Of a DNA stretch of 64,000 bases, positions 9,612-18,935 are shown one piece after another. A program made the position numbers and the translations under genes. The stretch is from contig JADJOB010000002.1 in NCBI GenBank assembly GCA_016714025.1, positions 1,768,001 to 1,832,000 of the forward strand. The letters are read 5' to 3'. Position 1 is the stretch's first letter. Every line of letters begins with the position of its first letter. Under the pieces are notes generated by a model. That model was given only the letters and a program-made list of their open reading frames with translations, searched no databases and was not told the DNA's origin. Origin of the DNA: Saprospiraceae bacterium (GTDB lineage: Bacteria; Bacteroidota; Bacteroidia; Chitinophagales; Saprospiraceae).

Positions 9612-10334
9612 TTACCAGAGTATAATAATTGGTTTTGAAAAGGTATTGCTTAGGCTTAGTTCTAAATTGGATTTGACCTTATTCGTAAATTTGATGGTGT
9701 GATCAAGAAGTGAAAATGTTGGTGCAAGGTATTGTACATTGCAATCAGCACAGAGGCTGGATGCACAATTGATGCGGAATGCATCTGATGCTTTTACTCT
9801 GCCTGCTACATAAACAGCATTTACGCCGTGATTTTTATAGGTAAACTTGTAGGCGTTCGAACCTGGTAGTAAATCAGGCCTGGCGAACTCGATTCCATAG
9901 AATTTTACCCATTTAGCAAGGTGAACCTCAATTACTTCAATAATTACCTCTTGTAATCCGGAGCGGTCTTCTAGTGTAAAGGTATTGACAGCTTCAGGTT
10001 TACTTTCGTTGTATCCCAATTTATCAGTTAAATAGAGTTTAACGGTTTCACTGGTCAGAGCATGTAACAGCGTTGGATCCTTTGTGGTAATTTTAATAGC
10101 AATTCCATTTTTTTTGGCATCATCAAACAAGGTTAGATATTTAAAGTCTTCGCCATGACTGTTGTAAAGTGGATTCGAACGAATGGCTAAATCTTCAGAT
10201 GCTACAGGTAAAATGTTGTAATCTACTTCTGGAAAATCTAATGGTTCAACGGCAGTTTCAGAATCACAGGAAAACAAGGATGTAAGTAACAAACTTGCAA
10301 ATAGGAAATACTGGAATTTAAAATACGTTTTCAT
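9612..10334 (-). CDS. Lipoprotein of unknown function
   Basis: The 240-residue product starts best at the ATG at 10334, giving a clean lipoprotein signal peptide that ends in the lipobox LFSC at about residue 23; an in-frame ATG 36 bp upstream would add a hydrophobic run before the signal and is less likely. The mature part is acidic at first, then beta-rich, with two Cys close together near the C-terminus (CASSLCADC) that could form disulfides or bind metal. I do not recognise the family. It follows the CHAT gene by about 85 bp and is closed by a strong terminator, so the CHAT gene and this lipoprotein may share a transcript. Confidence 0.7.
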   Translation of the reverse strand: MKTYFKFQYFLFASLLLTSLFSCDSETAVEPLDFPEVDYNILPVASEDLAIRSNPLYNSHGEDFKYLTLFDDAKKNGIAIKITTKDPTLLHALTSETVKLYLTDKLGYNESKPEAVNTFTLEDRSGLQEVIIEVIEVHLAKWVKFYGIEFARPDLLPGSNAYKFTYKNHGVNAVYVAGRVKASDAFRINCASSLCADCNVQYLAPTFSLLDHTIKFTNKVKSNLELSLSNTFSKPIIILW

Positions 10335-10419
10335 TGTAATAAAATTTAGGGTGAATAAAATTAGTTTCAATTAGTAATTGCAAAATCAGCTGTTGGTAAT
10401 CAGTTTAGGAAGGATTATT

Positions 10420-13400
10420 TTAATAATTTACTAAAATAAATCCTGCCCAAAAATAGGGATTGCCATATTTCTCTTTTAAGCCCATTTGTGCCTTTGTAAA
10501 TGCGGTCGGGATATCATATTTTTTAGTAATCCAATAGTGATAAAACTGTTGCATGAGCTCCTGAGTTTGAAAATCCGGAACTTCCCATAGAGACATGATG
10601 ATTTTATTCACACCGGCAATTTGAAAGGCTCTTTGTAAACCAAGTACGCCTTCATTGCCGTTTATATCACCAAGTCCTGTTTCACAGGCTGACAATACTA
10701 CCAGTTTCGTATTGCTTAAGTCCATCTGGCTCACTTCCAATGCAGTCAAGACCCCATCATTCGTGTTTAAAAATTCTTTTGGTCCTGATTTCCATGTATT
10801 ATATCCGTTTGCAAGCAGTAAGCCTGAGCGCAACATGGGCATTTTTTTAATGACTTGAAATGAATCGGTAGTATTACTTAATTTATTAAGTTGTTCTAAA
10901 GAAATAAAATAACCATGGGTTGCAAGGTGTATGATATCTGGTGATTTTTTTCCGAGCCCCAATTTATTAAATTGTGCTTCAGTTGCTTTGGAACCTAAAT
11001 AGGCACTCACCTTTACGCCGGATTTTTTTAATAAATTGCTAATTAATGAAACTTCAGTTTGGGTGTGTTTTAAATCCGGCCATTCTGATGCATTCATGTT
11101 CTGAGTTGTAAATGCAGGCATTGAACGACTGGCGATTGCTCCTTGAAATGTCGATTGGTTATTTGTGGTAGTGTCTTTTTCCATGTAATTGATTCCACCA
11201 AACAATTGTGCATTTTTAAGAGTACTTGTTTTTGTATGAATATGCATGAGATCCCTGCTGGAAGCTAATTGAATGACTTGGTAATTTTGTCCAAAAACTT
11301 TGGTATCAGTTGTTGGAATTGCTTGAATGTTAATTTTGTGCAGCCCGCCAGTTGGAGCATAGTAAATGGTCTGTACATTTTTTAAAGCCGGCAACAGCGG
11401 TTGAATTAAGAATTGAAATAAATAGTTTCCATTCGCTTCTTGTATAGGTTCAAAACCTCTTGCAGCTACACTGTAAATAGCATTCACATAATCCGCTTTG
11501 AGGGTCTCGTTCTTAGGAAAAAATTGGGTAAATTTAAATTCACTTCCAAGTTTTACCATTCCGGGGGCTACAGCGTTGGCATTAAATACAAATGCTATAA
11601 ATTGAAGACTGTCAATTTTTAAATCAGTTGAAGTATTAATTAAGGATATTTCAACTACAGCTTCACCAGTTTTTAGTTTGGATTTAATATCACTGAACTG
11701 TACATTTCTCGTGAAGCGCTCGTAACCAGATAGATTTTTGCATAGGCGTTGTTCTAATGCTTCAATCGTTTTATTTATACTTGTAATATAGTCTTTATTG
11801 GGCGCTTGATTTAGAAATTCTTTATTTGAAAGCTTGCAATAATATTTAATGCTATCATATAATTCTTGATGAATTTTATATTTCCCAACCAACCGTTGAA
11901 TTTCTTGTTGGTAATTCAGGCTGAATCCCTTATAAAATAATTCGTTATCATAAGCTTCTACGAGTAGCGCAGTTTCCGGGTTAGGGCAATTCAGCAAGAA
12001 GGCATTGAATAAATTGATTCCTCTTTTGAATGTTTTAATGAAACCATCTACTTCTGTAGGCGCTAAATACTTGAATGAGTCATATATAATCTGTTTGCGT
12101 AATTTGCTGGCTTCAACAAAGATCTGAGTTGCTTTATCATACTGTTTCATATTGGTATAGAGCTCCGCTAAATTGTCGAGAATCCATAAATACGTTTTAT
12201 TATAGTTTCCAAAATGTGTTTCGTAGTAGTTTTTTACCTGCAAAAGCGTTTTTTCTGCTTTTTCATATTGTCCGGTTCTAGTATATAATAGCCCTAAATT
12301 GATGGAAATAAAGGGGAATTTCATTTCATGTGCATTAATCTTACTAAGGCTGATTGCTTTAATATAAAGGGATTCTGCTTTAGCATACTGTTCTTTCATC
12401 AGATAGAGACTTCCCAATCTGCTTAAGTTTTCGGCGATTGAATAATGACTCAAGCCATGAAGTTGTTGGCGTAGTACATTGCTTTTAATTAACAGGACTT
12501 CTGCTTCGTCCCATCTCTTTTCATTGTAATAAATGGTTGAAAGGATTTCCAGACATTGTATGTATTCAGGTCCGTGGGTCATTGTATTGGATTCAAAATT
12601 TGCTTTGGCTTCCATTGCCAGTGTTTCTGCAATTTCCCGTTTTCCAAATGAATTGTACAAAGAAGCAAGACTGCAAACGATATTATGATATGCTATGGAA
12701 TGTACTAAATTATTTTCCTTTGCAATTTTAATGGCATTCGTTAGGATGTTTTCGCATTGATTTAAATCTCCAAGCTCGCGATGCAGTTTGGCCTGAATTT
12801 TTGAAAGTTGCAAATAGGCAATGCTATTCATTCCAAAGACCTGATTGCAATTTGACTCAGCAGCAAGAAGCTGAGATTTAGCTGAGTCGTAATTTTGAAG
12901 CGCTTGATAAGAAATTGCTAAACCAATATGTAGGTAATATTTTCCTGCTGGGTTTGATTCAAAGTAGTTTTCGAATCTCTTTTGTGTGGCGAGAAGTGTA
13001 TTTAGAGCCTGCTCTTTTTGGTTTTGTTCCCGAAATAATTCAGCCAATTTTATTTGACAAGTAATATATTCAGCTTGCTCTGATTGTGATTTGGGTATAA
13101 TTCGGTTCAACGTAAGTTCGAAAGGTTGAACGCAAGAACTATCCTTCGTTTTATTATAATTAAGGATGGTTTGTAATTTTATTGCAATCAGACTGTTGAT
13201 AACTGAAAGAGGTGAATTTGATGTTTTTATTTCAGACATCAATTCGTCTAAGCTTACATAGGCTTCGCTAAAATCATTTAAATGTATTTGCAATTGTATT
13301 AACCTTAAATGTAAATAGTATTGGGATTGAATGTCCATGTTGCAAAATGCCTCTTGAGCTATAAAATGGTTTAAAATTACCTTGGCTTGTTCCCATTTAC

Positions 13401-13623
13401 CCTGATCTTCCAGGAAGTACCATGCTTTGACAGGTTCTGGCAAGAGTTCTGATTCGCATAAGTCAATGCTGTAAGCAACATTTGAATAGTTGAAGGATGC
13501 GATGGAGTCAATTCCAACTTCTCTAGTTGTGCTTAGTTTATTTAGGGACTCAATTAATTTATCTTGAGCGATTGCACAAGCTGAAAGGATCAGGATGCAA
13601 AGTGATAAAATAATTTTCTTCAT
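10420..13623 (-). CDS. Exported TPR-CHAT protein
   Basis: A 1067-residue protein with a signal peptide (cleavage near ACAIAQ). Residues about 60-520 are tetratricopeptide repeats, with repeated EKAEKTLL and YDKATQIF helices, the usual protein-binding scaffold. The C-terminal ~300 residues form a CHAT domain, a caspase-clan cysteine peptidase fold: HLATHGYF gives predicted catalytic His903 and LSACETG gives Cys980, both intact. CHAT proteins in other systems cleave partner proteins after a signal is sensed by the TPR part. An ECF sigma factor gene starts divergently 356 bp away and a caspase-like protease gene lies downstream, suggesting a regulated envelope proteolysis or signalling role. The target is unknown. 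Confidence 0.88.
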   Translation of the reverse strand: MKKIILSLCILILSACAIAQDKLIESLNKLSTTREVGIDSIASFNYSNVAYSIDLCESELLPEPVKAWYFLEDQGKWEQAKVILNHFIAQEAFCNMDIQSQYYLHLRLIQLQIHLNDFSEAYVSLDELMSEIKTSNSPLSVINSLIAIKLQTILNYNKTKDSSCVQPFELTLNRIIPKSQSEQAEYITCQIKLAELFREQNQKEQALNTLLATQKRFENYFESNPAGKYYLHIGLAISYQALQNYDSAKSQLLAAESNCNQVFGMNSIAYLQLSKIQAKLHRELGDLNQCENILTNAIKIAKENNLVHSIAYHNIVCSLASLYNSFGKREIAETLAMEAKANFESNTMTHGPEYIQCLEILSTIYYNEKRWDEAEVLLIKSNVLRQQLHGLSHYSIAENLSRLGSLYLMKEQYAKAESLYIKAISLSKINAHEMKFPFISINLGLLYTRTGQYEKAEKTLLQVKNYYETHFGNYNKTYLWILDNLAELYTNMKQYDKATQIFVEASKLRKQIIYDSFKYLAPTEVDGFIKTFKRGINLFNAFLLNCPNPETALLVEAYDNELFYKGFSLNYQQEIQRLVGKYKIHQELYDSIKYYCKLSNKEFLNQAPNKDYITSINKTIEALEQRLCKNLSGYERFTRNVQFSDIKSKLKTGEAVVEISLINTSTDLKIDSLQFIAFVFNANAVAPGMVKLGSEFKFTQFFPKNETLKADYVNAIYSVAARGFEPIQEANGNYLFQFLIQPLLPALKNVQTIYYAPTGGLHKINIQAIPTTDTKVFGQNYQVIQLASSRDLMHIHTKTSTLKNAQLFGGINYMEKDTTTNNQSTFQGAIASRSMPAFTTQNMNASEWPDLKHTQTEVSLISNLLKKSGVKVSAYLGSKATEAQFNKLGLGKKSPDIIHLATHGYFISLEQLNKLSNTTDSFQVIKKMPMLRSGLLLANGYNTWKSGPKEFLNTNDGVLTALEVSQMDLSNTKLVVLSACETGLGDINGNEGVLGLQRAFQIAGVNKIIMSLWEVPDFQTQELMQQFYHYWITKKYDIPTAFTKAQMGLKEKYGNPYFWAGFILVNY

Positions 13624-13979
13624 GGTTGTAAAATTTGTATTTCAAAGGTATGCTGTATAAAAAGCCATCCTGAAAATGTGCTTTTGGAATTCACCTGGAT
13701 AAGCGATAGTTTGAAGTCATTTAGTTTTTTGTGCATACTTTTAATAAGGAAGCAGTTAAATACATTAATGGTAAAGACTATTTGTATTGTATTCAAATTA
13801 AGTGTATTATGCTATAGTTTGTGGACTGTTTCTGTTTTGCTAGGGTATTGAAAATCTGATTTTTAAGTCAAAATTCTAAATGCTTCTTTTGCTTTTTAAA
13901 ATACTACTAAAGAACCATTTTATGCAGTTTTATTGATTTTATGGAATCAATTCAATACAAAAATTCGTTAACAGTTTAA
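13624..13979. other. Divergent promoter region
   Basis: These 356 bp separate the CHAT gene (minus) from the ECF sigma operon (plus), so promoters for both must lie here. The region is very A+T rich. I could not pick out a confident paired -33/-7 match or an operator palindrome. Confidence 0.45.
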
Positions 13980-14558
13980 ATGAAACAAAAACGTATGAAA
14001 GAAGAACAACTTATTCAAGAACTTCGCGACGGACAAGACAAAGCATTCAGTTTTTTATTTCGCGAACACTTTGCAAGTACCTTGCATTATGTTACCAACA
14101 ACAGTGGGACACGGGAAGATGCTGAAGATGTTTTTCAGGAGGCATTGATCGTTTTGGTTAGAAAGTTACGGGAGCAAACATTTGAGCTTAATGTAAAAGT
14201 TGCCAGTTACCTGTACGCTGTTGTGACCAAGATGTGGTTGTATAAACTCAGAAGTCGTCGTGGAATTTATGAAGATTCTGATTTATTGGATAATCACATG
14301 GATCCAAATAATAATTTTGAGGTAAGTGATAACCAGGAAGCTCAGTATGCAATTGTAGAGCGTACAATGACCTTTCTTAAAGAAGAATGTCGGGAAATGT
14401 TGAAATTGTTTTATTTCGAACGGAAATCAATGAATGAAATAGCAAGTGTATTAGGCTATTCTCAAGATTTTGTAAAAGTTAAGAAGAGCCGGTGTATGAA
14501 TGAACTGCGGAAAAAACTACTTCAACATGAAGAATTCCAGGATTTAGTTAAATTATAA
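13980..14558 (+). CDS. ECF-type RNA polymerase sigma factor
   Basis: The 192-residue protein has the sigma-70 region 2 at about 20-95 (FLFREHFASTLHYV, EDAEDVFQEALIVL) and a region 4 helix-turn-helix at about 125-180 (LKLFYFERKSMNEIASVLGYS). The size and two-domain layout are those of extracytoplasmic-function sigma factors. A second ATG 15 bp in (MKEEQL) is an alternative start. The next gene begins 5 bp after the stop and encodes a membrane protein placed where an anti-sigma factor is expected. The likely target is the local operon and perhaps the divergent CHAT gene; that is inference. Confidence 0.88.
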   Translation: MKQKRMKEEQLIQELRDGQDKAFSFLFREHFASTLHYVTNNSGTREDAEDVFQEALIVLVRKLREQTFELNVKVASYLYAVVTKMWLYKLRSRRGIYEDSDLLDNHMDPNNNFEVSDNQEAQYAIVERTMTFLKEECREMLKLFYFERKSMNEIASVLGYSQDFVKVKKSRCMNELRKKLLQHEEFQDLVKL

Positions 14559-14562
14559 TTAC

Positions 14563-15372
14563 ATGATGAAATCAGAAATTAATCAATTGGATTTGTTTGA
14601 TCAGTACCTAACCGGTAAAATGGATGCAATGCAGAAAGCTGCATTTGAAGAAAGACTTTTAGTGGATGAGGAATTTTCTCAGTCATATAGATTATTTAGG
14701 CAAATGGTTGCAGGTATTCAGTATACTGAAGAAAACAAGATGAGACAACAAATTCGCAGAATTATAAATAAAGAGAAAAACTATTTTTTTACACATAAAA
14801 CCCTAAAAAAAATGAAAAAGTATTTTAATTTTCAACTTGCGGCCGCTGCTGCGGTGCTTCTGTTATTGTCAACCGGAATATACTTCTACCTTAATAAAGG
14901 AGATTTAAGTCAAGAAGCTTTTGCTGAGATTCAAAAGATGGAAATTCGTGATGTGAATGCCTATATGGATCAATTACAAGCTCCGGGATTCGCCAAGATG
15001 GATGAAAATCGTTTGGATAGCTTACAGGCTGCAATTGAATTGTTTGAACTGGGTAAAATCAAAGAGGCAAAAGTATTATTCAGTTCGTATTTAAAGCTTT
15101 ATCCGGATGATGCCCTGGCAATATTTAAAATGGGTGAAATTGAAATGAGCGACGAGAATTATGATAAGGCCATAGATAATTATAAAATGATCGTTCACCT
15201 CAATGATTTTGAGCTAAAGGATTATGCCCAATTACATTTAGGACAGTGCCTGGTGTTGTTTGATGGGAAACAGTCGAAGCAATTGGCTATTAAATATTTT
15301 AAAATGGTGTTGAATCATCCCAATACCAGATTGCATCCAATAGCCAAAGCATATATTGAAATGAACCAGTAA
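14563..15372 (+). CDS. Single-pass membrane TPR protein, anti-sigma-like position
   Basis: The N-terminal ~90 residues are cytoplasmic and helical (LDLFDQYLTGKMDAMQKAAF), as in the sigma-binding N-termini of many Bacteroidota anti-sigma proteins. A membrane segment lies at about residues 91-108, followed by a periplasmic part with two or three tetratricopeptide repeats (about 160-269). No classical zinc-binding anti-sigma motif is visible. It is directly coupled to the ECF sigma gene (4-bp gap), so a role as its membrane-bound partner, sensing through the TPR part, is the best inference. Two consecutive ATG codons at 14563 and 14566 are both possible starts. Confidence 0.75.
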   Translation: MMKSEINQLDLFDQYLTGKMDAMQKAAFEERLLVDEEFSQSYRLFRQMVAGIQYTEENKMRQQIRRIINKEKNYFFTHKTLKKMKKYFNFQLAAAAAVLLLLSTGIYFYLNKGDLSQEAFAEIQKMEIRDVNAYMDQLQAPGFAKMDENRLDSLQAAIELFELGKIKEAKVLFSSYLKLYPDDALAIFKMGEIEMSDENYDKAIDNYKMIVHLNDFELKDYAQLHLGQCLVLFDGKQSKQLAIKYFKMVLNHPNTRLHPIAKAYIEMNQ

Positions 15373-15391
15373 CTTATTTAATTCAGAGTAT

Positions 15392-16945
15392 ATGAACTTC
15401 AGAACCTTTGTTATTCTAATAAACATTCTTTTCACGATTCCAGGTTTACATGGAAATGAATTGAAAATTGAAACAGCCAAACGTGTGCTGGATAAGTTGT
15501 ATCAGGCAAATGGGAATCTGATTTTCATTAAGCCGGGAATCCGGATATCAGATAAGGAGTTTGCAGTTGCCCAATATTTGGCCGGTGAAAATGTTATCAT
15601 CCTGGAGCGAAAGTTGCTTCAATTGTGTTATGAGTTTGGTTCGGATTCCATGAATGCACTGGCATTTGTTTTGGGACATGAGTTAATGCACTGCAGCTCT
15701 ATTCAAAGCAAAACCAAGAATTACCAAACCAATTTTCTAGCCCGGTCTCATGAACATTCAACTCCTGATGAAGACGAGCGTATGGCAGATGTGCAAGGCC
15801 TTTTTTCCTGTTGGCTTGCAGATTTCAATGCATCTGCCATACTTCCGGATTTGCTGAAAAAAATTTATTCAAGTTATGGTTTAGAGCAAAAGTTGAAGGG
15901 ATATCCTTCATTGAGTGATCGAATGAAAACTTCTTATGAACTTGTCGATCAGGTTAAATTAATGATTCAGCTATTTGAAAATGCATCGTATTTAGTTGCC
16001 GCTGAGGAATTTCAGTTAGCACGCAATTCATATTTATACCTGGAAACTTACTACCCGAGTTATGAAATTTACAATAATATCGGAATTTCTTATTTGTTAG
16101 AAGCATTGGATATGCAGGATGATGAAGGTGGTTTTATTTATCCGATTGTAATTGATCCAACAAGCCGTTTAAGTAAACTGGGGAATGTAAGAGGGACGGA
16201 AGATGCAGCTGTTGCAACGAAGCGCCTGGATCATCTTAAAAAAGCACAAATGTATTTTAACAAGGCTTTACGTCTCAACTACAATTATTTTACAGCAGAG
16301 CTCAATCTTATGTGTGTTCAAAATTTAATAGGCAATAATAAAGAAGTAATTACCAAATTTAAAGAGACAGAATTGGCAAAGCGCAAACTGATGGGATTAA
16401 TTTCTGGTTTTGAGTTTAATCAGGGTAGGGCGGTTTTAGCTTTGGCTTATTTAAAATCAAATCAAACTACAGAAGGTATAGCCCTTTTAGATAAAATTAT
16501 CCGGTTTTCTGCAGACAGTATGTTGGTCAGACAATCCAGATGTAATAAAGACATGCTATTTAAAAGGTTCTGTTTTATTGAAGTCGCCAAGTTAGATCCT
16601 CAGTTAATCAATTCTAAAAGATTGGTGGATGGGGTAAAGCTTCACAGACAAACTTACATTGGCAATCAAATCAAGTTGATTGATCAAATTGAAGTATCTA
16701 TTAAATCCCTACCGGAGTCCACAATCTATGTATACTCTAAAAACAAACAGGTTCAATTTGTACTGCAACGTGTTGAGAAAGGAAGTTTCTATAATAAGTC
16801 AGTCAAATTAAATGTTGGAAACGCTGTAGTCAGAGCAAAGTCTAATTCTATTTGCAACTATAAAGAAAACAGGCTGATTCTGCTTGTAAATAATGAATCC
16901 AGCCGAATTAAAGAGGTCGTATACTACAATTCCTTTGGAGGCTAA
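15392..16945 (+). CDS. Exported M48-like zinc metalloprotease with TPR-like C-terminus
   Basis: The 517-residue protein has a signal peptide (cleavage near PGLHG). The zinc motif HELMH is intact (His96, Glu97, His100), preceded by a helix (NALAFVLG), and the downstream EDERMADVQG segment supplies the likely third ligand Glu of M48 gluzincins; YPSLSDRM corresponds to the conserved HPS-xxR turn. Residues about 200-400 look like TPR helices, the same combination seen in BepA-like periplasmic proteases. It is 19 bp after the anti-sigma-like gene, so it is the third member of a sigma-controlled operon. It converges with the anchor-V gene with only 8 bp between. Confidence 0.8.
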   Translation: MNFRTFVILINILFTIPGLHGNELKIETAKRVLDKLYQANGNLIFIKPGIRISDKEFAVAQYLAGENVIILERKLLQLCYEFGSDSMNALAFVLGHELMHCSSIQSKTKNYQTNFLARSHEHSTPDEDERMADVQGLFSCWLADFNASAILPDLLKKIYSSYGLEQKLKGYPSLSDRMKTSYELVDQVKLMIQLFENASYLVAAEEFQLARNSYLYLETYYPSYEIYNNIGISYLLEALDMQDDEGGFIYPIVIDPTSRLSKLGNVRGTEDAAVATKRLDHLKKAQMYFNKALRLNYNYFTAELNLMCVQNLIGNNKEVITKFKETELAKRKLMGLISGFEFNQGRAVLALAYLKSNQTTEGIALLDKIIRFSADSMLVRQSRCNKDMLFKRFCFIEVAKLDPQLINSKRLVDGVKLHRQTYIGNQIKLIDQIEVSIKSLPESTIYVYSKNKQVQFVLQRVEKGSFYNKSVKLNVGNAVVRAKSNSICNYKENRLILLVNNESSRIKEVVYYNSFGG

Positions 16946-16953
16946 GTTAGTAT

Positions 16954-17751
16954 TTAACGAAGATACAAACGACTTGTAACCTGCTGCGTTCCGGAATGGA
17001 CATGTAATAAATATACGCCTTCAACCAGTGTTTGCAAGGAGATAGTGGATTCTAAAGTTCCGGATTGTATTTGTTGTCCATTCAATGCAGTTAATTCATA
17101 CTTATAGTTCGATGGATTTTCAAGTCCTAAAATAAGCAAGGTGTTGGCCAATTGAACTGCTTTAAATTGTTCAAATGGATTCACTGCATCTTGTGTCGAA
17201 GTTGGAATTTGGAAAACAACTGTTTTTAAACTTTTAACCGTATTGTCCTTGCTTTTATCTCCATCGCCATTTGCAAGCATGCCGGTAAAATAAAAAGTAA
17301 GTTTATTATCAGTAACACTTGCAGGTGCTTTCCATTTAAAAGTCCAGTTTACCTGACCGCTATTAAAGTTTTTTGCAAGGGCTTGGCGTGCATAGGTTCT
17401 ACCGGTAGTGTTATCTTTAGAAACATTGACTTCTGTATTACCGGTAAGGGTACCTGTAAATTTATTATTAATATCCAGAGAGGTTAATTGAAAGCCTGAA
17501 CGTATAGCATCGGCACTGTTGGTAAGGGTGAGATTGTATACCTGATCTGCTAATACAGTATCTGGAATGCCACTGATGGAGACTGTGCCTGTAAAGCTAC
17601 CACCAGAATGACATCCGGAAGGCATACAGGTGGTTTCACCCGGAGCTCCCGTATTTCCCAGGGGTGGGTTTCTTGGTTCAGGTAATGAGTTTACAAATAA
17701 TTCAAAAATTGCAATACAAGCTACAAGGCTTATGAATGTCGTACGTTTCAT
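16954..17751 (-). CDS. Choice-of-anchor V protein with T9SS sorting domain
   Basis: About 265 residues. A signal peptide is followed by the signature region TGAPGETTCMPSGCHSG, which begins choice-of-anchor V (reelin-like) domains; here the Cys-His pattern is C-x4-CH rather than the usual C-x2-CH, so haem attachment is uncertain. A beta-sandwich covers about 50-180. The last ~75 residues resemble a T9SS type A sorting domain (LILGLENPSNYKYELTALNG, ending VTSRLYLR), which directs export across the outer membrane. The ATG at 17751 (MKRTTF) gives the best signal peptide; one at 17760 is possible. It follows the DUF5777 gene by about 60 bp. Confidence 0.78.
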   Translation of the reverse strand: MKRTTFISLVACIAIFELFVNSLPEPRNPPLGNTGAPGETTCMPSGCHSGGSFTGTVSISGIPDTVLADQVYNLTLTNSADAIRSGFQLTSLDINNKFTGTLTGNTEVNVSKDNTTGRTYARQALAKNFNSGQVNWTFKWKAPASVTDNKLTFYFTGMLANGDGDKSKDNTVKSLKTVVFQIPTSTQDAVNPFEQFKAVQLANTLLILGLENPSNYKYELTALNGQQIQSGTLESTISLQTLVEGVYLLHVHSGTQQVTSRLYLR

Positions 17752-17810
17752 TTGATGCATTAAATGAGTAATTCTATAGCAATACGCAGAATTTATAGAT
17801 CTGGTTGCTT

Positions 17811-18698
17811 TTAAATTTTATTCTTTTTTAATTGAAAAACCCGGGATAAGTTAAATCCGAATTGGATATCCCCATCCAACCAGGAACCATTTTCTTCATT
17901 GATATAAGCGCGTTCATTCATTCCCGTTGCATTTGAAAAATGCAGTTGAAATACGTGGCCACCCGTTTCTATATCCACACCAATTGACAATGGATTGTTA
18001 GAATAATCTATAGGAAAACTATTAAATGGTAAGGAATAGTCAATAACAACGGCCATGCGTTTTGTAATTTTACAACGGGCACCTGCACCAAGTGCATACA
18101 GATTATTTGGAATTAATTGGTTGTCAACAATGTTGTCATGAACAAGGGTCGGACTAATCTGAACTGAAATACGATCATTTATTTTTCTTCCAATTACGAC
18201 TTGATGATAATAAGAAAGTCTTCTTGCAAACGTAACTTCTAATTCTGGATCAACCAATGGATTTTTTAAACCGTTGCGTATAATTCCGGAAGTCCAAATG
18301 ACACTCAATGGAAATGATTTCGCACCTGTAGATTGCCAGAATATCCGATAACGTAAAAAACCATCCAACTCTTTTTTAAACGTACTGCGTCCAATTCCAA
18401 CCGTCAGGTTCTTAGTGATCCCATAATCAAATCCCATGCGCATACTTGCCTGATCCAATCCAAAAAATTCCTCATATCCTTGATTCACCGGGCCAAAACG
18501 GTGTAAAATTCTAAAATCCAACACGCCGGCTCCAAGCATTTCCATACTATGACTGTTGATGACTCTTGGAGATTTAAATGCATTGGTAACTTTAATATTT
18601 TCTGGATCCGTATTTCCCAATGCATCCAATAAATCTTGAGAGCATAAGTTGAAATTATTACATAACAATATAAAAAAGGCAAGTACTAATTTTTGCAT
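17811..18698 (-). CDS. DUF5777 family beta-barrel outer membrane protein
   Basis: A 295-residue protein with a signal peptide and long amphipathic beta-strand alternation to the C-terminus, ending in an aromatic-rich strand region (QFGFNLSRVF). The early segment SMEMLGAGVLDFRILHRFG and EFFGLDQASMRMGFDYGI match what is typical of the DUF5777 outer-membrane beta-barrels of Bacteroidota, whose substrate is unknown. In this phylum DUF5777 genes often sit beside c-type cytochrome and anchor-V genes, exactly as here, which suggests a shared envelope redox or transport role; this is inference. Confidence 0.82.
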   Translation of the reverse strand: MQKLVLAFFILLCNNFNLCSQDLLDALGNTDPENIKVTNAFKSPRVINSHSMEMLGAGVLDFRILHRFGPVNQGYEEFFGLDQASMRMGFDYGITKNLTVGIGRSTFKKELDGFLRYRIFWQSTGAKSFPLSVIWTSGIIRNGLKNPLVDPELEVTFARRLSYYHQVVIGRKINDRISVQISPTLVHDNIVDNQLIPNNLYALGAGARCKITKRMAVVIDYSLPFNSFPIDYSNNPLSIGVDIETGGHVFQLHFSNATGMNERAYINEENGSWLDGDIQFGFNLSRVFQLKKNKI

Positions 18699-18844
18699 AA
18701 AGAAACGGTTGACGTTTTAAATTTTTTAATTTTCAGGTCTAAGCACTATTTAAAGAATCGATATTAAAAACATATTTTAAATAACTCCTAATTTATAATT
18801 TGTTCAGCAACTAATTTGGATGTAAGCTGCGCCCATGTTTTGTA

Positions 18845-18935
18845 ATTGCCATTCGTCCCGCGAGTACGCGGGATGTACGCTCCGCTCCCATAATTCGTAA
18901 TTCGTAATTCGTAATTCGTAATTTGTAATTATTAA
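18845..18935. repeat. CCCGCG hairpin plus 7-bp AT-rich tandem (copy 1)
   Basis: A 6-bp stem hairpin (CCCGCG-AGTA-CGCGGG, 18857-18872) is followed by ATGTACGCTCCGCTCCC and then five tandem copies of a 7-bp unit (ATTCGTA, the last ATTTGTA). A second copy of the same composite lies near 27590-27690. It sits just after the end of the cytochrome gene and could act as an intergenic structural repeat. Confidence 0.75.
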
